NCBI RefSeq assembly: GCF_019511525.1
Contig: NZ_JAEUAT010000012.1
Location: 116,001 to 180,000, forward strand
DNA: 64,000 bases
Reading direction: 5' to 3'
DNA from: Rhizobium cauense
GTDB taxonomy: Bacteria > Pseudomonadota > Alphaproteobacteria > Rhizobiales > Rhizobiaceae
In this document: positions 51,679 through 60,011 of the stretch, in pieces
Position numbering within the stretch: the stretch's first letter is position 1
Layout of the letters: each line of letters opens with the position of its first letter
Program-made: the position numbers and the translations under genes
Notes under the pieces: generated by a model
The model's input: the letters and a program-made list of their open reading frames with translations, nothing else
Told to the model about the DNA's origin: nothing
Database searches by the model: none

Positions 51679-53370
51679 ATGCGACTGACAATCAAGACGA
51701 AACTGGTGACGGCGTTCACCCTTGTTATCCTTATGCTCATAGGCACGGCCGCATACGGCATTTTCAGCCTTGGCAAGATCAACGACACGCTTGGTGAGGT
51801 CCTTGCCGGGCCGGCTGCGCGCCTCGAGCTGACGCAGGCCATCAATATCGCCGAGCTTGAAATCATCCGTCAGCAGAAAAACCTGGTTGCTGCTCGGGAC
51901 GAGAAGGAAACGGCAAGCGCGGTTAAGAACGGCGATGTTGCCCGCGAAGAGCTGACTAACTCCCTGACGTCGATCATTGCGCTGGCTGACGCCGAAGAGC
52001 GCGCTCACTGGGTTGAGATCGAAGCGATGTCGAAGAAGTTCATCGCGGCCGACGACCAGATCCGTCAGTTGCTGCAGGCGGGTAATCACGACGGTGCGAC
52101 CGCGGTTTCCGTTGGTGAAGCCCGGCAGCTTGCCCATCAGCTCGATGGTGAACTTGACGGTTTGCTTGGCGCCGAGAAGGGCAAGATGAAAGCGGCCGAC
52201 GAGAGTGCTGACCAGCAATATGCCTCGACGCGGCTCACCCTCGTCGTAGTTGCCGTTGTTGCAACGTTGCTCGCTGCAGTTACCGCCCTGTGGATCGCAA
52301 TGACGATCAGCAAGGGTCTGGCCCGCGCCAACTCCGTCGTTCGTGAAGTGGCCGAGGGCGATCTGACGAAGACCGCCGAGATCACCAATCGCGATGAAAT
52401 CGGCGAGCTTCTCGGCAATGTGAACCTGATGATCGAGCGTCTGCGTGGCGTCGTTGCGGATGCACTCTCTGCCGCAGAAAACGTCTCCGCCGGCAGCCAG
52501 GAGCTGTCTGCAAGCTCGGAGCAGGTCTCCCAGGGTGCGACAGAGCAGGCGGCTTCAGCCGAAGAAGCTTCCGCCTCGATGGAAGAGATGGCTGCAAACA
52601 TCAAGCAGAACGCCGACAACGCCGCCCAGACGGAAAAGATCGCTCGCCAGTCTGCCAAGGACGCGGAAGAGAGCGGTGCTGCGGTCACTCGCGCCGTCGA
52701 CGCCATGCGGACGATCGCCGAGAAGATCGGCATCGTGCAGGAAATCGCCCGCCAGACGGATCTGCTTGCGCTAAACGCCGCTGTCGAAGCCGCTCGTGCC
52801 GGTGAACACGGCAAGGGCTTTGCGGTCGTCGCTTCCGAAGTGCGCAAGCTCGCCGAACGCAGCCAGTCGGCCGCCGCCGAAATCAGCGCCATGTCGAGCG
52901 ACACCGTGAAAGCCGCCAGCAACGCGGGCGACATGCTGAGCCGTCTGGTGCCGGATATCCGCAAGACGGCGGAGCTCGTGTCCGAAATCAGCGCTGCTTG
53001 CCGCGAGCAGGATATCGGCGCCTCGCAGATCAACGAAGCGATCCAGCAGCTCGACAAGGTGACACAGCAGAATGCCGGTGCATCCGAAGAGATGTCGGCA
53101 ACCTCGGAAGAATTGGCGGCTCAGGCCGAAGAGCTCCAGGCTTCCATCGCCTTCTTCAAGGTTGATACGGCTGGCACAAAGCTCAGCGCCAAGAAGCAGC
53201 AGCCCAAGGCACATGCAAAGCCCGTTCCGGCCGCAGCGCGCAGTGCCTCCGCAGCTCCCGCTGCTAACCGCACCATCGCCGCCCAGCAGGCGCGGGTGAA
53301 GGGATTTGCTCTCGATATGTCGATGGGCGGCCCTGACGCCGGCGACGACGACTTCCGCCAGAGCGCCTAA
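51679..53370 (+). CDS. Methyl-accepting chemoreceptor 1
   Basis: 563 residues from ATG 51679 with AAGGGG upstream. TM1 at about 10-30, a small periplasmic helical bundle of about 150 residues, TM2 at about 185-205, HAMP at about 205-255, then the cytoplasmic signalling domain with tip EIARQTDLLALNAAVEAARAGEHG. A Lys/Ala/Pro-rich linker leads to the C-terminal tail GFALDMSMGGPDAGDDDF. The signalling half is almost the same as in the next gene, whereas the sensor halves differ. Confidence 0.93.
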   Translation: MRLTIKTKLVTAFTLVILMLIGTAAYGIFSLGKINDTLGEVLAGPAARLELTQAINIAELEIIRQQKNLVAARDEKETASAVKNGDVAREELTNSLTSIIALADAEERAHWVEIEAMSKKFIAADDQIRQLLQAGNHDGATAVSVGEARQLAHQLDGELDGLLGAEKGKMKAADESADQQYASTRLTLVVVAVVATLLAAVTALWIAMTISKGLARANSVVREVAEGDLTKTAEITNRDEIGELLGNVNLMIERLRGVVADALSAAENVSAGSQELSASSEQVSQGATEQAASAEEASASMEEMAANIKQNADNAAQTEKIARQSAKDAEESGAAVTRAVDAMRTIAEKIGIVQEIARQTDLLALNAAVEAARAGEHGKGFAVVASEVRKLAERSQSAAAEISAMSSDTVKAASNAGDMLSRLVPDIRKTAELVSEISAACREQDIGASQINEAIQQLDKVTQQNAGASEEMSATSEELAAQAEELQASIAFFKVDTAGTKLSAKKQQPKAHAKPVPAAARSASAAPAANRTIAAQQARVKGFALDMSMGGPDAGDDDFRQSA

Positions 53371-53383
53371 GACGCTCAGAAAC

Positions 53384-53410
53384 TGCTGAGAGGCTCGACG
53401 CCTCTCAGCA
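53384..53410 (+). other. Stable intercistronic hairpin between the two receptor genes
   Basis: TGCTGAGAGGC (53384-53394) and GCCTCTCAGCA (53400-53410) form an exact 11-bp stem with a 5-base loop, 13 bases after the first receptor stop. No T-run follows, so it is unlikely to be a complete terminator; an mRNA-processing or stability role is possible. Confidence 0.65.
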
Positions 53411-53553
53411 AGGCCCAGCGCGTGTATGCGTTGGCAGAAATATCCGGTTCCCGGAATCGCAGAAGGGTGGATGTACAGTCTTCCTGCGCCTCAGCGCCGC
53501 CGCAGCTTTCCTGGCGGTCCCCTCCATACTGCGATTTCCAAGGATATGAAGAA

Positions 53554-55362
53554 ATGCGGTTCACGATAAAGCTAAAACTTGCGATTGCGTTCGGTCTTCT
53601 GATCGTTCTGATCGCATCCTGCGTAGGGCTCGGACTGCGCGGTCTACAGCAAATGGATGCCCTAAAAGACAGCCTCATAGAGGGGCCAATCCGTCAGGAC
53701 GACTACGCGAACGATCTTTCCGCTGCGTTTGACGGATTGGGCTTGGCTGAGGCCGATCTGCTCTTGGCCACCACGTCTGAAAGAACGAAGAGTGCGATCG
53801 AAACGATTGCGGCTGAGCGCAAGGCCTTCTCCGAGGCGCTCGAGGCCGGAGAAAGCAGCGCTTCGGCCGAATTCAAGCCGAAGTGGACAGAAATCCGCCA
53901 GTTCTGGGACGATTATCTCGCCCTGAATGACAAGATGCGGGAACTGGTTCTTGCCGGCCAGCGTGATGCAGCGCTCGAGCTCAATCAGACCGAGGGAACC
54001 GTGGCGAGCGATAAGATGGACGCCATGAAGGAAGCGCTCGGCCAGCTGACCGAAGCGAGCATCAACAACTCCGACAAGACATCCGAAGCCGCATACAACA
54101 CGACCTTCACGATGCTGATGACCACGGCGGCCGCCGCCCTGGTAATCGCATTTGCCGCTGCACTTTGGATTGCGCTTGGTATCAGTGCCGGTCTCAACAA
54201 GATCAAGGCCGCAGTCAACGCGGTTGCCATCGGCGATCTCGATCAGGATGTCCAGGTAAAGACCAATGATGAGATCAAGGATCTCGTCGTGACACTCAAT
54301 GTCATGACGGACAATCTGCGCACCACTGCCGGCATTGCCAACCAGATCGCCAACGGCGACCTGACCGTCTCGCCGAAGCCGCTGTCCGACAAGGATACGC
54401 TCGGCCTTGCTCTGGAACAGATGGTCGAGCGCCTGCGCGGCGTCGTCGCTGATGCGATCTCGGCAGCAGAAAATGTTTCGGCCGGTAGCCAGGAGCTGTC
54501 TGCGAGCTCCGAACAGGTCTCCCAGGGCGCGACAGAGCAGGCGGCTTCCGCCGAAGAGGCTTCCGCCTCGATGGAAGAGATGGCTGCAAACATCAAGCAG
54601 AACGCTGACAACGCCGCCCAGACCGAGAAGATCGCCCGCCAGTCCGCCAAGGACGCGGAGGCAAGCGGCGATGCCGTTTCCCGCGCCGTCGAGGCCATGC
54701 GGACGATCGCCGAGAAAATCGGCATCGTTCAGGAAATTGCCCGCCAGACGGATCTGCTCGCTCTCAATGCCGCTGTCGAAGCTGCTCGCGCCGGTGAACA
54801 CGGCAAGGGCTTTGCGGTCGTCGCTTCCGAGGTGCGCAAGCTCGCCGAACGCAGCCAGTCGGCTGCAGCCGAAATCAGCGCCATGTCCAGCGACACGGTG
54901 AAGGCAGCGAGCGATGCCGGCGAGATGCTCGGCCGCCTGGTGCCCGATATCCGCAAGACCGCGGAATTGGTCTCGGAAATCAGCGCCGCATGCCGCGAGC
55001 AGGATATCGGTGCCTCGCAGATCAATGAGGCGATCCAGCAGCTCGACAAGGTGACGCAGCAGAATGCCGGCGCATCCGAAGAGATGTCGGCAACCTCGGA
55101 AGAGCTGGCAAGCCAGGCTGAAGAGCTGCAGACCTCCATCGCCTTCTTCAGGGTCGACATGACAGGCAGCCGTCAGAACCGCACCCCAGCAGCCCGCGTC
55201 AGCGTCCGCAGCCCGGCGCCGGCACCGCGCAAGCCTACTGCCAAGCCTGCATCGCCGGCACACTCCGTCGCCGCCCAGCAGGCGCGCGCCAAGGGCTTTG
55301 CACTCGACATGTCCATGGGCGGGCCGGATGAAGGCGACGCCGAGTTCAAGGAAAGCGCATAG
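53554..55362 (+). CDS. Methyl-accepting chemoreceptor 2
   Basis: 602 residues from ATG 53554, with AAGGA nearby. TM1 at about 8-30, periplasmic four-helix-type sensor at about 35-185, TM2 at about 190-210, HAMP with an extra helical segment at about 210-300 (two HAMP-like stretches: KIKAAVNAVAIGDLDQDV and GIANQIANGDLTVSP), then the signalling domain with an unchanged tip sequence. Over roughly 240 residues it differs from receptor 1 at only about a dozen positions. It keeps the same C-terminal tail GFALDMSMGGPDEGDAEF after a different linker. Confidence 0.93.
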   Translation: MRFTIKLKLAIAFGLLIVLIASCVGLGLRGLQQMDALKDSLIEGPIRQDDYANDLSAAFDGLGLAEADLLLATTSERTKSAIETIAAERKAFSEALEAGESSASAEFKPKWTEIRQFWDDYLALNDKMRELVLAGQRDAALELNQTEGTVASDKMDAMKEALGQLTEASINNSDKTSEAAYNTTFTMLMTTAAAALVIAFAAALWIALGISAGLNKIKAAVNAVAIGDLDQDVQVKTNDEIKDLVVTLNVMTDNLRTTAGIANQIANGDLTVSPKPLSDKDTLGLALEQMVERLRGVVADAISAAENVSAGSQELSASSEQVSQGATEQAASAEEASASMEEMAANIKQNADNAAQTEKIARQSAKDAEASGDAVSRAVEAMRTIAEKIGIVQEIARQTDLLALNAAVEAARAGEHGKGFAVVASEVRKLAERSQSAAAEISAMSSDTVKAASDAGEMLGRLVPDIRKTAELVSEISAACREQDIGASQINEAIQQLDKVTQQNAGASEEMSATSEELASQAEELQTSIAFFRVDMTGSRQNRTPAARVSVRSPAPAPRKPTAKPASPAHSVAAQQARAKGFALDMSMGGPDEGDAEFKESA

Positions 55363-55363
55363 T

Positions 55364-55840
55364 ATGGCAACGGCATCCCTGGAAGCGCAGTTCGTGACCT
55401 TCAGCCTCGGCGAGGAGACCTTCGCCGTGCCGGTGGAGGTGGTGCGGGAAATCCTCGACTATGCGGAAGCCTTCAAGATTCCGAATGGTCCCGATTACCT
55501 CCTTGGCCTTCGCGATGTGCGCGGCCAGGGCGTGCCGACCATCGATCTTAGATTGAAGCTCGGTATGTCGAAGACGATCCCGACGCCGCACACACGTGTT
55601 CTCGTTCTCGATATTCCAATGGAGAGCAGGACGCTCACCCTCGGCCTGGTCGCCGACCGGGTCTTCGAGGTCACGCCGTTCCGGCATGACCAGATCGAGG
55701 CGGCGCCCGATATCGGCGTTCGCTGGCGTTCCGATTACATTGCCGGCGTGGTGCGCCGGGAAGGCGGCTTCGTCGTCATCGTCGATCTCGCGCGGCTTCT
55801 GTCGCGCGAGGATGCCTCTGTCTTGCAATCGGCCGCCTGA
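55364..55840 (+). CDS. cheW: Chemotaxis adaptor CheW (second copy)
   Basis: 158 residues from ATG 55364, one base after the receptor 2 stop. CheW fold: FVTFSLGEETFAVPVEVVREILDY, LLGLRDVRGQGVPTIDLRLKLG, VADRVFEVTPF and IVDLARLLS. Located between receptor 2 and cheR. Confidence 0.93.
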   Translation: MATASLEAQFVTFSLGEETFAVPVEVVREILDYAEAFKIPNGPDYLLGLRDVRGQGVPTIDLRLKLGMSKTIPTPHTRVLVLDIPMESRTLTLGLVADRVFEVTPFRHDQIEAAPDIGVRWRSDYIAGVVRREGGFVVIVDLARLLSREDASVLQSAA

Positions 55841-55869
55841 GGCGCGGCCCAGCCGGAGTTTTACGCATC

Positions 55870-56724
55870 ATGGCTATGGCCGTTGCAGAAGCCCCATTTT
55901 CGGGCGACAGGATCAGCAAGCGCAATTTCGATAAGCTTGCCCGGTTCATTTACGATTACAGCGGTATCAAGATGCCGCCGACAAAGCTCACCATGCTGGA
56001 GGGCCGGCTTCGTCGCCGGCTGCGAGCCACAAATCATGTGACTTTCGACGACTACTGCGACTTCCTCTTTCACGAGGACGGGTTGGAGCAGGAATCGGTC
56101 TATCTCATCGATGCCGTGACCACGAACAAGACGGACTTCTTCCGGGAAGCGCGGCACTTCGAATACATGCAGCAGGTAGCGTTGCCGGCTCTCGCTGCCA
56201 GCGGCGTTCGCACTGTCCGCACCTGGAGTTCGGCGTGCTCTACGGGCGCAGAGCCCTATACCATGGCAATGGTGCTCGAGGAGTTCACAGAAGCACGCAG
56301 CGACTTGAATTACAGTATTCTCGCCACCGATCTCAGCACCGATGTACTGCAGACAGCGCAGCGCGGCATCTATGCCGAGGATCTCGTCCAGCCCGTTCCC
56401 CGCGATCTTCATCGCAAATACATCATGGTCGCCAAGCAGCCTGGACGGCGCGAGATTCGTATTTCGCCCCTGCTTCGCAGCCGAGTCGGCTTCGCCCGAA
56501 TGAACCTGATGGATGACAAGTATCCCGTAGGCGATGCGATGCACATGATCTTCTGCCGCAATGTGCTGATTTATTTCGACAAGCCGACGCAATCGGCCGT
56601 GTTGACCCGCCTTTGCAATTGCCTGGTCAAAGGCGGCTACATGTTCATCGGCCATTCGGAATCGATCACTGGCTTCGATCTGCCGTTGAAGCAGGTCTCC
56701 AATACTGTTTTCCAGCGAGTCTGA
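55870..56724 (+). CDS. cheR: Chemotaxis protein methyltransferase CheR
   Basis: 284 residues. N-terminal helical domain (NFDKLARFIYDYSGIKMPPTK), then the SAM-binding domain with WSSACSTGAEPYTMAM and ATDLSTDVL and the FCRNVLIYFDKPTQ segment. It methylates glutamates on receptors to adapt signalling. GGAG lies twelve bases upstream; ATG 55876 is an alternative start. Confidence 0.95.
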   Translation: MAMAVAEAPFSGDRISKRNFDKLARFIYDYSGIKMPPTKLTMLEGRLRRRLRATNHVTFDDYCDFLFHEDGLEQESVYLIDAVTTNKTDFFREARHFEYMQQVALPALAASGVRTVRTWSSACSTGAEPYTMAMVLEEFTEARSDLNYSILATDLSTDVLQTAQRGIYAEDLVQPVPRDLHRKYIMVAKQPGRREIRISPLLRSRVGFARMNLMDDKYPVGDAMHMIFCRNVLIYFDKPTQSAVLTRLCNCLVKGGYMFIGHSESITGFDLPLKQVSNTVFQRV

Positions 56725-56736
56725 GCAAAGGCTGCC

Positions 56737-57831
56737 ATGGGCAAGAAAATCCGCGTTCTCATCATCGACGATTCAGCCAGCGTCCGTCAGACGCTTGTGC
56801 GCGTGCTGCAGGAAGACCCCGAAATCGAGGTCATGGGGGTCGCAACCGATCCCTTCATGGCCGCGAAGAAGATTCAGGAAGAGATTCCTGACGTGATCAC
56901 GCTCGACGTCGAGATGCCGCGAATGGACGGCATTACCTTCCTGCGCAAGCTGATGGCGCAGCGGCCGATCCCCGTCGTTATGTGTTCCTCGCTCACCGAG
57001 GCAGGCTCGGAAACGCTCATGCAGGCGCTGGAAGCCGGTGCCGTAGACGTGATCCTGAAATCGAAGATCGGGGCTGCCGACAGCCTTGCCGACGACGCAA
57101 TTCGCATCCGCGAAGTGGTCAAGAGCGCGTCTCATGCCCGCCTTGGTAACGTCCGTCGGGCGGCAAGCAGCGTTCGAGCGGGCAAGGAAGGGCCGGCGCA
57201 GAAACTGACGGCCGATGCCATGCTGCCGCCGCCGACCGGTCGTGCGATGGCAAAAACGACGGAGATGGTGGTTTGCGTAGGCGCTTCGACGGGCGGCACC
57301 GAAGCGTTGCGCGAATTTTTGGAAGCGCTGCCAGCCAACGCTCCGGGCATCGTCATTGTTCAGCACATGCCCGAGAAGTTCACAGCGGCCTTTGCCAAGC
57401 GGCTGAATGGTCTTTGCGAAGTCGAAGTCAAGGAGGCGGTGGATGGGGATCCGGTCCTGCGCGGCCATGTGTTGATTGCACCCGGCGACAAGCACATGCT
57501 GCTCGAGCGGCAAGGCGCGCGCTACCATGTCTCCGTCAGGCAAGGTCCGCTGGTATCTCGCCATCGCCCGTCGGTCGACGTGCTGTTCCGCTCGGCTGCG
57601 CGCAGCGCCGGCTCGAACGCAATGGGGATCATCCTGACCGGTATGGGCGATGACGGCGCGAAGGGCATGTTGGAAATGCACCAGGCAGGCGCCTATACAG
57701 TGGCGCAGGACGAGGCGACTTCGGTCGTCTTCGGAATGCCGAAGGAGGCCATCGCCAAGGGCGGCGTCGATCGCATTCTACCGCTCGACCAGATCGCACG
57801 TGAAGTGCTGATGACGCAGCAGAAGTTCTAG
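56737..57831 (+). CDS. cheB: Chemotaxis methylesterase CheB
   Basis: 364 residues. Receiver at 1-120 with acceptor Asp in TLDVEMPRMDG; esterase at about 175-360 with the catalytic triad Ser (GASTGGTEAL), His (VQHMPEKF) and Asp (GMGDDGAKGM). It removes methyl groups and deamidates receptor glutamines. Last gene of the chemosensory operon; no cheD is present. Confidence 0.96.
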   Translation: MGKKIRVLIIDDSASVRQTLVRVLQEDPEIEVMGVATDPFMAAKKIQEEIPDVITLDVEMPRMDGITFLRKLMAQRPIPVVMCSSLTEAGSETLMQALEAGAVDVILKSKIGAADSLADDAIRIREVVKSASHARLGNVRRAASSVRAGKEGPAQKLTADAMLPPPTGRAMAKTTEMVVCVGASTGGTEALREFLEALPANAPGIVIVQHMPEKFTAAFAKRLNGLCEVEVKEAVDGDPVLRGHVLIAPGDKHMLLERQGARYHVSVRQGPLVSRHRPSVDVLFRSAARSAGSNAMGIILTGMGDDGAKGMLEMHQAGAYTVAQDEATSVVFGMPKEAIAKGGVDRILPLDQIAREVLMTQQKF

Positions 57832-58007
57832 ACAGAATCAACGCGAAGCGAGGGTCGCATGCAGGCCGTGCGGCTCTCCTCTTGAAATTTTCCCGATTTT
57901 GTGGTCTTGAGGCCGCCAATCTTATCGAGCGCTGCCTTCTCCGGCGATCAGGGACCTTCTCGCCCTGACAGCGCGTACCGTATTATCGCTCAAGGAAAAG
58001 TGCTCAC

Positions 58008-58808
58008 ATGGCCCGTTCAGCTCTCCTCAATGTCATGGTTCAGGCTGCCATCAAGGCAGGAAAATCGCTGGGGCGTGACTTCGGGGAAGTGCAGAACCTG
58101 CAGGTTTCTGTGAAGGGCCCCGGCGACTTCGTTTCCAATGCCGACCGGAAGGCGGAGAAGATCGTCAAGGACGAGCTCATGAAGGCTCGCCCGACCTATG
58201 GCTTCCTCGGCGAGGAAAGCGAGGAGATCAAGGGCACGGACGGTGCACATCGCTGGATCGTCGATCCGCTCGATGGCACCACGAACTTCCTGCACGGCAT
58301 TCCGATGTTTGCGGTCTCGATTGCGCTCGAGCGCAACAATGAGATCGTCGCCGGTGTTGTCTTCAATCCGGCAACAGACGAGCTCTACACTGCGGAGCGT
58401 GGTGGTGGCGCCTTCCTCAATGACCGCCGCCTGCGTGTTGGTGCGCGTCGTGTGCTTTCGGACTCCGTCATTGCTTGCGGTGTGCCTCACCTCGGTCGCG
58501 GCAACCATGGCAAGTTCCTCGTTGAACTCCGCCACGTGATGGGCGAAGTGGCCGGTATTCGCCGCATGGGTTCTGCGTCGCTGGATCTTGCTTACGTGGC
58601 GGCTGGCCGCTTCGATGGCTACTGGGAAACCGGGTTGTCTGCCTGGGATATCGCGGCGGGTATCCTGCTTATCCGCGAAGCCGGTGGTTACGTGTCTGAT
58701 TGGGATGGCGGTACGTCCATCCTTGAGACCGGTTCGGTCGTCGCAGGTAACGAGTATATCCAGAAGGCATTGCTTGAAGTCGCCAAGCGCCCGATCCCAG
58801 CTCGGTAA
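58008..58808 (+). CDS. suhB: Inositol-1-monophosphatase
   Basis: 266 residues. Metal-binding motifs of the IMPase family: GDFVSNADRKAEK, EESEE, WIVDPLDGTTNF and WDIAAG are complete. Hydrolyses myo-inositol 1-phosphate and, in enteric bacteria, SuhB also acts with the ribosomal RNA antitermination complex. AAGGAAAAG lies upstream of the ATG. Its position between cheB and the Mot-like pair appears to be coincidental. Confidence 0.93.
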   Translation: MARSALLNVMVQAAIKAGKSLGRDFGEVQNLQVSVKGPGDFVSNADRKAEKIVKDELMKARPTYGFLGEESEEIKGTDGAHRWIVDPLDGTTNFLHGIPMFAVSIALERNNEIVAGVVFNPATDELYTAERGGGAFLNDRRLRVGARRVLSDSVIACGVPHLGRGNHGKFLVELRHVMGEVAGIRRMGSASLDLAYVAAGRFDGYWETGLSAWDIAAGILLIREAGGYVSDWDGGTSILETGSVVAGNEYIQKALLEVAKRPIPAR

Positions 58809-58884
58809 ATCGCTGTTGTAAAGACACGGTTTTCGTTTCCGCATACTTCAATTCGGCACAATGTTGCTCTAGTCTCCGGCTGAA

Positions 58885-60009
58885 ATGAATCCGGAGGCTG
58901 CGGAACCTATGGAAAATGTGAATGTGGCGGAGTTCGGCTCGACCGAAAAAACCACGGGCAACTACAGCTACAAACTTTCCAGTCCGATGCCGTTTCTTTG
59001 GACGATGGTGCTGTTTCTGATCATCGTCGGGTTCATTGCTGCTATTCTTTTCCGGCAGACACAGACTGCCTTCATGCACAATCCCGGCCTCAACGGTTTG
59101 ATCCTCGGGGTCTTGGCCGTTGGTATCATTCTTGTTTTCAGCCATGTCCTGTCGCTCAGGCCCGAGGTGCGGTGGTTCAACTCGTTCCGTGCCGCAGGCA
59201 GCGCCGACAAGGTCGGCCGCAACCCGAAGCTGCTAGCTCCGATGCGGACGCTGATCGGCAGCCGCAGTGCTTCGGCAGGGATTTCGACGGCGGCATTCCG
59301 CTCCATTCTCGATTCCATTGCCAACCGTCTCGATGAATCGCGGGATGTCTCGCGTTACCTCATTGGTCTTCTGGTCTTTCTCGGTCTGCTCGGCACGTTC
59401 TGGGGTCTTATCGGCACGATCGGGTCGATCAGCTCCGTCATTCAGACGCTCGATGCAGGCGCCAACGGTTCGACCGATGTTCTCGGCGCTCTGAAGGAGG
59501 GGCTGTCGACGCCGCTTTCCGGCATGGGCCAGGCGTTCTCATCATCACTGCTTGGCTTGTCAGGCTCGCTCATCCTGGGCTTCCTCGACCTGCAGGCAGG
59601 CCGCGCGCAGAACCGGTTTTACATGGAACTGGAAAACTGGCTTTCGTCGGTAACCGATGTCGGCTCCGACGTGGCCATGCCAGCCCTCAGCGCTAACTCG
59701 GCAGTCTCGCCGGACGACGTTCGCGCGCTTTCCGAATACATGCGCCGCATCTCGGAGGAAGGTAGCGGCGGCACTCAGCGATCGGTTGCGGCAATGGCGA
59801 ACCTTGCCGAAGGCATTCAGGGCCTGGTCAAGAACATGCGCAACGAGCAGCAGATGCTGCGCGACTGGATCGAGGCACAGCAGGACGAGACGAAGGCGAT
59901 GCGCCGTACGCTCGATCGCCTGACTGAGCGGATCGGTTCTCAGGAAAGGCACGGTTCAAGCGAACGCTCACAGCGGATGCCGCAAACCGAAAAGACCGAG
60001 GGTAAGTAA
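58885..60009 (+). CDS. MotA/TolQ/ExbB-type proton channel protein
   Basis: 374 residues (start at 58885, or at ATG 58909 which has GGAGG at 11 bases). Hydrophobic segments at about 38-60, 70-92, 155-178 and 205-230; the third/fourth pair carries the conserved MotA/ExbB core LGLLGTFWGLIGTIGSI and GMGQAFSSSLLGLSGSLILG. It is often labelled flagellar MotA in rhizobia, but it is not flanked by motility genes and a long C-terminal coiled region (about 270-340) is atypical. The next gene encodes its MotB-like partner. Confidence 0.85.
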   Translation: MNPEAAEPMENVNVAEFGSTEKTTGNYSYKLSSPMPFLWTMVLFLIIVGFIAAILFRQTQTAFMHNPGLNGLILGVLAVGIILVFSHVLSLRPEVRWFNSFRAAGSADKVGRNPKLLAPMRTLIGSRSASAGISTAAFRSILDSIANRLDESRDVSRYLIGLLVFLGLLGTFWGLIGTIGSISSVIQTLDAGANGSTDVLGALKEGLSTPLSGMGQAFSSSLLGLSGSLILGFLDLQAGRAQNRFYMELENWLSSVTDVGSDVAMPALSANSAVSPDDVRALSEYMRRISEEGSGGTQRSVAAMANLAEGIQGLVKNMRNEQQMLRDWIEAQQDETKAMRRTLDRLTERIGSQERHGSSERSQRMPQTEKTEGK

Positions 60010-60011
60010 GC

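Noticed and set aside
53384..53410. Terminator between the two receptor genes
   Set aside because: The stem is strong but the following bases are AGGCCCAGCG with no T-run, so intrinsic termination is not supported.
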